Source: Pardosa pseudoannulata (Eukaryota; Arthropoda; Arachnida; Araneae; Lycosidae). Taken from it: 64,000 nt of DNA. Where the stretch lies: the NCBI GenBank assembly GCA_032207245.1, contig CM063504.1, forward strand, positions 82,502,344-82,566,343. The letters run 5' to 3'. The notes under the pieces were generated by a model. That model searched no databases and was not told where the DNA came from. It saw nothing but the letters and a program-made list of their open reading frames with translations. The position numbers and the translations under genes were made by a program. The stretch's first letter is position 1, and each line of letters begins with the position of its first letter. Positions 60,933-64,000 of the stretch are shown in pieces.

Positions 60933-63900
60933 ATATGTATTGTGCGTGCGTGTGCATGTACTTTTATATAAAAAATAATTCATATCATGTAATATACATA
61001 TACATATACATACATTGTAAAAATGTATAATTATAAAACTATAACGCTATCACTATAAAGTAGTGAGCCACAGATAAAAAGATGAGTAAATCAAAGGCGA
61101 GACAAAAATAAAAAGTAGAATTACATTCCAAATAAAGTTATTTAAAGGACAAATGAAACTTTACGAAGAACAGCTACAGGAGTGCGTACCGGAATTGCAA
61201 TATCAACATTTTCTCTTAGGGACAATCCACTGTTTGCCTAAAGTCCTCTGCACAGGAAAAAATATAGGATATTTATTTAATATATTGCAATAACAAAAAT
61301 TCTTATATACTTTAAGTATAGTGCTAACCACTTTTGTGATTAATGTACATAATGATAGTTTCATTTCAAATTGGAAAATATTGAAACCTTTTTCGTAAAC
61401 TAAAATAATTCAATATAGGTAATAAAATAACACAGGAAAGAATGTGCATTTAAAGCACCACCCAGTGCCGTTCCCGATCGGCACAAATTCAAATATTACT
61501 GATTTCATACGGAAAGGTGGCGAACAGGTAGCGCCATTGGGAGTAAGTAGTGAAATTATTAAAATATAAAGTGTTGATTGTGCATATATGGGTTATTGCG
61601 GTTATCCATAAAATTCAACTCTAAAATCTCTGTTAAATAAATTAGGTCCATTCAGATCTTTATGCTCTTAAAGATAAATAGACCCTGAAAAAATTGTTAT
61701 AGTAGTTAAAAGTTTAAAATAAATTTTGTTGGTGTAACAATAAGTTACATTCGGTTCAGCTCTTTTTACCTCATCCCGTGAGTCATCGTCAGACATACCA
61801 GAACAGGACCGGTTTGAACTAGAAAGAAACTTCGAAATTCTCCCAACCAATAGAAGTGTCCATTGGGGGATTTTGACCCCTTTTCCACAGTTCTGGAGTG
61901 GACCCCTGTATTTTTTCTCCGCTAGTCAGTCGAATTTTTTGAGCAGACAAGGTTGTTACCAGAAGAGTAGAAGGTGAACGCCTTTTTCGCCATATTGTTT
62001 TTTACGGCCCACGCCGACTCGAGATCAGTCTTCGATAACTACAAATGATAAGTTGATTCCAGTTGTATTCCTTAGACATTTATTTAATTGTATAAAATCA
62101 TTTAATCAAGACCTATTTTCCATGTGTTTCTTAATTAGTTTTAACTTCTTTCTCAAACACTAGGCAAACGTAACATTATTTTTACAATTGGTACACTGCA
62201 AAAAATGTTTGTTCCTCTCTGATCTAATGTATCCTAACAAAAATGAATTCTCAGAAGTATATTTTTATCAGATTTTTGATTAAATAATTGGTGTTTCTTC
62301 AAAAAGTGTCCTCTGACAGTTTGGGTGAAAAACTTTCATTACTCCATATCCGTCAAGTAAGAAAATCGTGCCATGCATGCGTAATAAAACACTATCCAAA
62401 ATCTGGAGACAGGAAATTATCTCAGTATATGCTACCATGACTTGCTTTTTAGGTAATAGGAAGTATGGTAATTTATTCCTCATTCATTACGTGCACATTC
62501 TTCACATTAAATACGATGTTGTGATATAGCTTAAACTAAACCTACAAGCTAAGACAGGACTTACCAAACTTTTTCGTTCGTGTTCGAAATTTAATACTTA
62601 TTTTAAAAAAGAATAGGTTATCGGGTTGCATTGTGAACAAAAGAAATATATAGCTTGTGATATATTTATTTCTAAGAAATATGTATAAACAAATAAACTT
62701 ATTAATAAGCCCCAAAGCAACTATATTTAAGGAGGAGGATTTTTAACCAATTTTAATCATTTGTTACATTTTTATTATCTTTTAATTTAAGAACTATATT
62801 AAGATTAATTATATCAAACGTTATTAACCAATCTATATAAATAGAAAGAAATAAGAGTGTAGTAGAAAAACTTTATATAGAAAATAGTACATGAGAGCTT
62901 TCAAATTGACGTTTTGAAGTGAAGTACTATGCACACTTATATAAAAAATAATGAACATATACTCTGGACTTTTAAAGTATCCCTTTTCAAAAGGTTACAC
63001 AATAACCTAAAATCAATGTATTCAATAACATTTGAATAAAAATATTTTTTTCAGCTTACTGAACAGTAACTTTGATTTGGAATTCAGACAGAGTAAATAT
63101 TAAACACATTACGAAGAAGTCCAAAATTTCTTGTTTAAATATTAGTTATATATATCTGGGAAAATATAATTAAATATTTTAGTTGTTGGTACAAGTACTC
63201 TAGATAAGGTATTAAAAAGTTGTACTGAGTCTCCAAAAACGGACTTGAGCAGATTACTTTGTCTAAGGTTCACTCCTACACTAAAACGTTTTGATATAAA
63301 ATTCAAGTTATATTGAAATTACATTAATTGTTTAATAGAAGACTGGTTGAAATCAAAAGAGAAATTAAACAACTAGTTGTTATAGCATTCAAAATCAAAT
63401 TTTTAACATTTTACGGTTAAAAATTTTATAGTTAGGGGAAATACATTTCTGAGTACAAACGTCACGAAGAGACAAGTTGAAATTAGCGCAGAAATGGTCA
63501 AAATGAGTAATTAAAATTTCAAAATTAAAGTTTCCTCGTACTTACGTACAGACGTTTTAGTTTGTCGATTGGTTCAGACATGGTGAAAATGAGTGTTTCA
63601 CTTGTAATCTGCCCCCCAAAATCTTTCGCGATTGCAATATTTCCTTTACTTTGTACAAGAAAGTAAGCAGTCACTCTGACATATCACGCGAATGCGAATA
63701 CAGTGTGTAGATCCACATGTGTTGAATTTTTTATTAAATAAATGTCGAATAATAAATGTCTGAGAAGTCGTTTTTCGTGATGATCCATGAGTAATCCATG
63801 AGTTATCGCCACCAATTTATGTTTACATTACAAATTGCTACACTCAAGCGATTCAAAACATTCAAATGGTTATTCTCTATCAATAGCATTCCAAGGTGGT

Positions 63901-64000
63901 AGAAATATAGAATGTACACTACCTCGAAAATCTAAGCACTGCAATTTTAGCTATCATGGTGTTACTTTATCTTAGTAAAATTTTAAACCTTATTTAAACA
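60931..64000. other. AT-rich intergenic region to the window end, no gene recognised
   Basis: 61740-62035 is more balanced in composition. On its minus strand a short frame starts ATGGCGAAAAAGGCG (near 61993) and stops after 17 codons, and a 60-codon frame at 61668-61850 is Ser/Asp-rich; neither has a known motif. A 67-codon minus-strand frame at 62280-62483 is likewise unassigned. The rest shows no terminal repeats, tandem arrays or RNA genes. Confidence 0.4.

Overview
This window is AT-rich eukaryotic intergenic DNA, most likely from an arthropod. The evidence is a Tc1-type DD34E element, a Jockey-clade LINE, tRNA-derived SINEs, TTAA-flanked MITEs, about twenty (TA)n-type microsatellites and long complex satellites. 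I cannot tell an arachnid from an insect from sequence alone. I found no host protein-coding gene that I can defend. Nearly all open reading frames are shadows of microsatellites, tandem repeats or transposon remnants.

Layout. 1-2200: a dispersed repeat ('module A', minus orientation) split by a 1,506-bp Tc1 element with a TA target duplication. 2200-4190: unique AT-rich DNA with one SINE-like piece. 4196-12060: a satellite of about 573-bp units with two higher-order periods and a tRNA-like pol III core in each unit. 12953-13778: a giant (TA)n/(TATG)n tract. 13850-14170: an LTR-like segment. 15016-17780: two SINEs, one split by a GC-rich 1.2-kb insertion with a 9-bp target duplication, then a 200-bp tandem triplication. 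19120-22540: more SINEs, a decayed transposase, a hairpin and an LTR-like segment. 23560-24350: a diverged duplication. 25340-25640: a GC-richer island. 25890-32060: a satellite of about 213 bp with hexamer higher-order structure, interleaved with two more copies of module A. 32227-32751: a TTAA MITE. 33044-35919: a 2.9-kb inverted-repeat element whose left arm carries an insertion. 36690-42915: an array of about 940-bp units into which a 2.8-kb Jockey LINE inserted with a 13-bp target duplication. 43050-46180: duplicated segments, compound microsatellites and an LTR/primer-binding-site remnant. 46411-51950: LTR-like pieces, a decayed reverse transcriptase and two small TTAA MITEs. 51994-53490: a 226-bp satellite. 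54140-55263: two TTAA-flanked ends of one family with a SINE between them. 56130-56720: a second LINE relic. 57360-58330: a tandem duplication followed by an island with a perfect RFX-type X-box. 58860-59300: two SINE-like copies. 59416-60033: scrambled AT repeats. 60040-64000: mostly featureless.

How the parts fit. The window records successive waves of mobile DNA. Old arrays (module A, the 940-bp units, the SINEs) were hit by younger insertions (Tc1, LINE, GC-rich element), so several empty sites can be read directly from paralogous copies here. The only substantially intact enzyme sequence is the Jockey reverse transcriptase, and that element is 5'-truncated and frameshifted. I see no operon-like or defence-like system.
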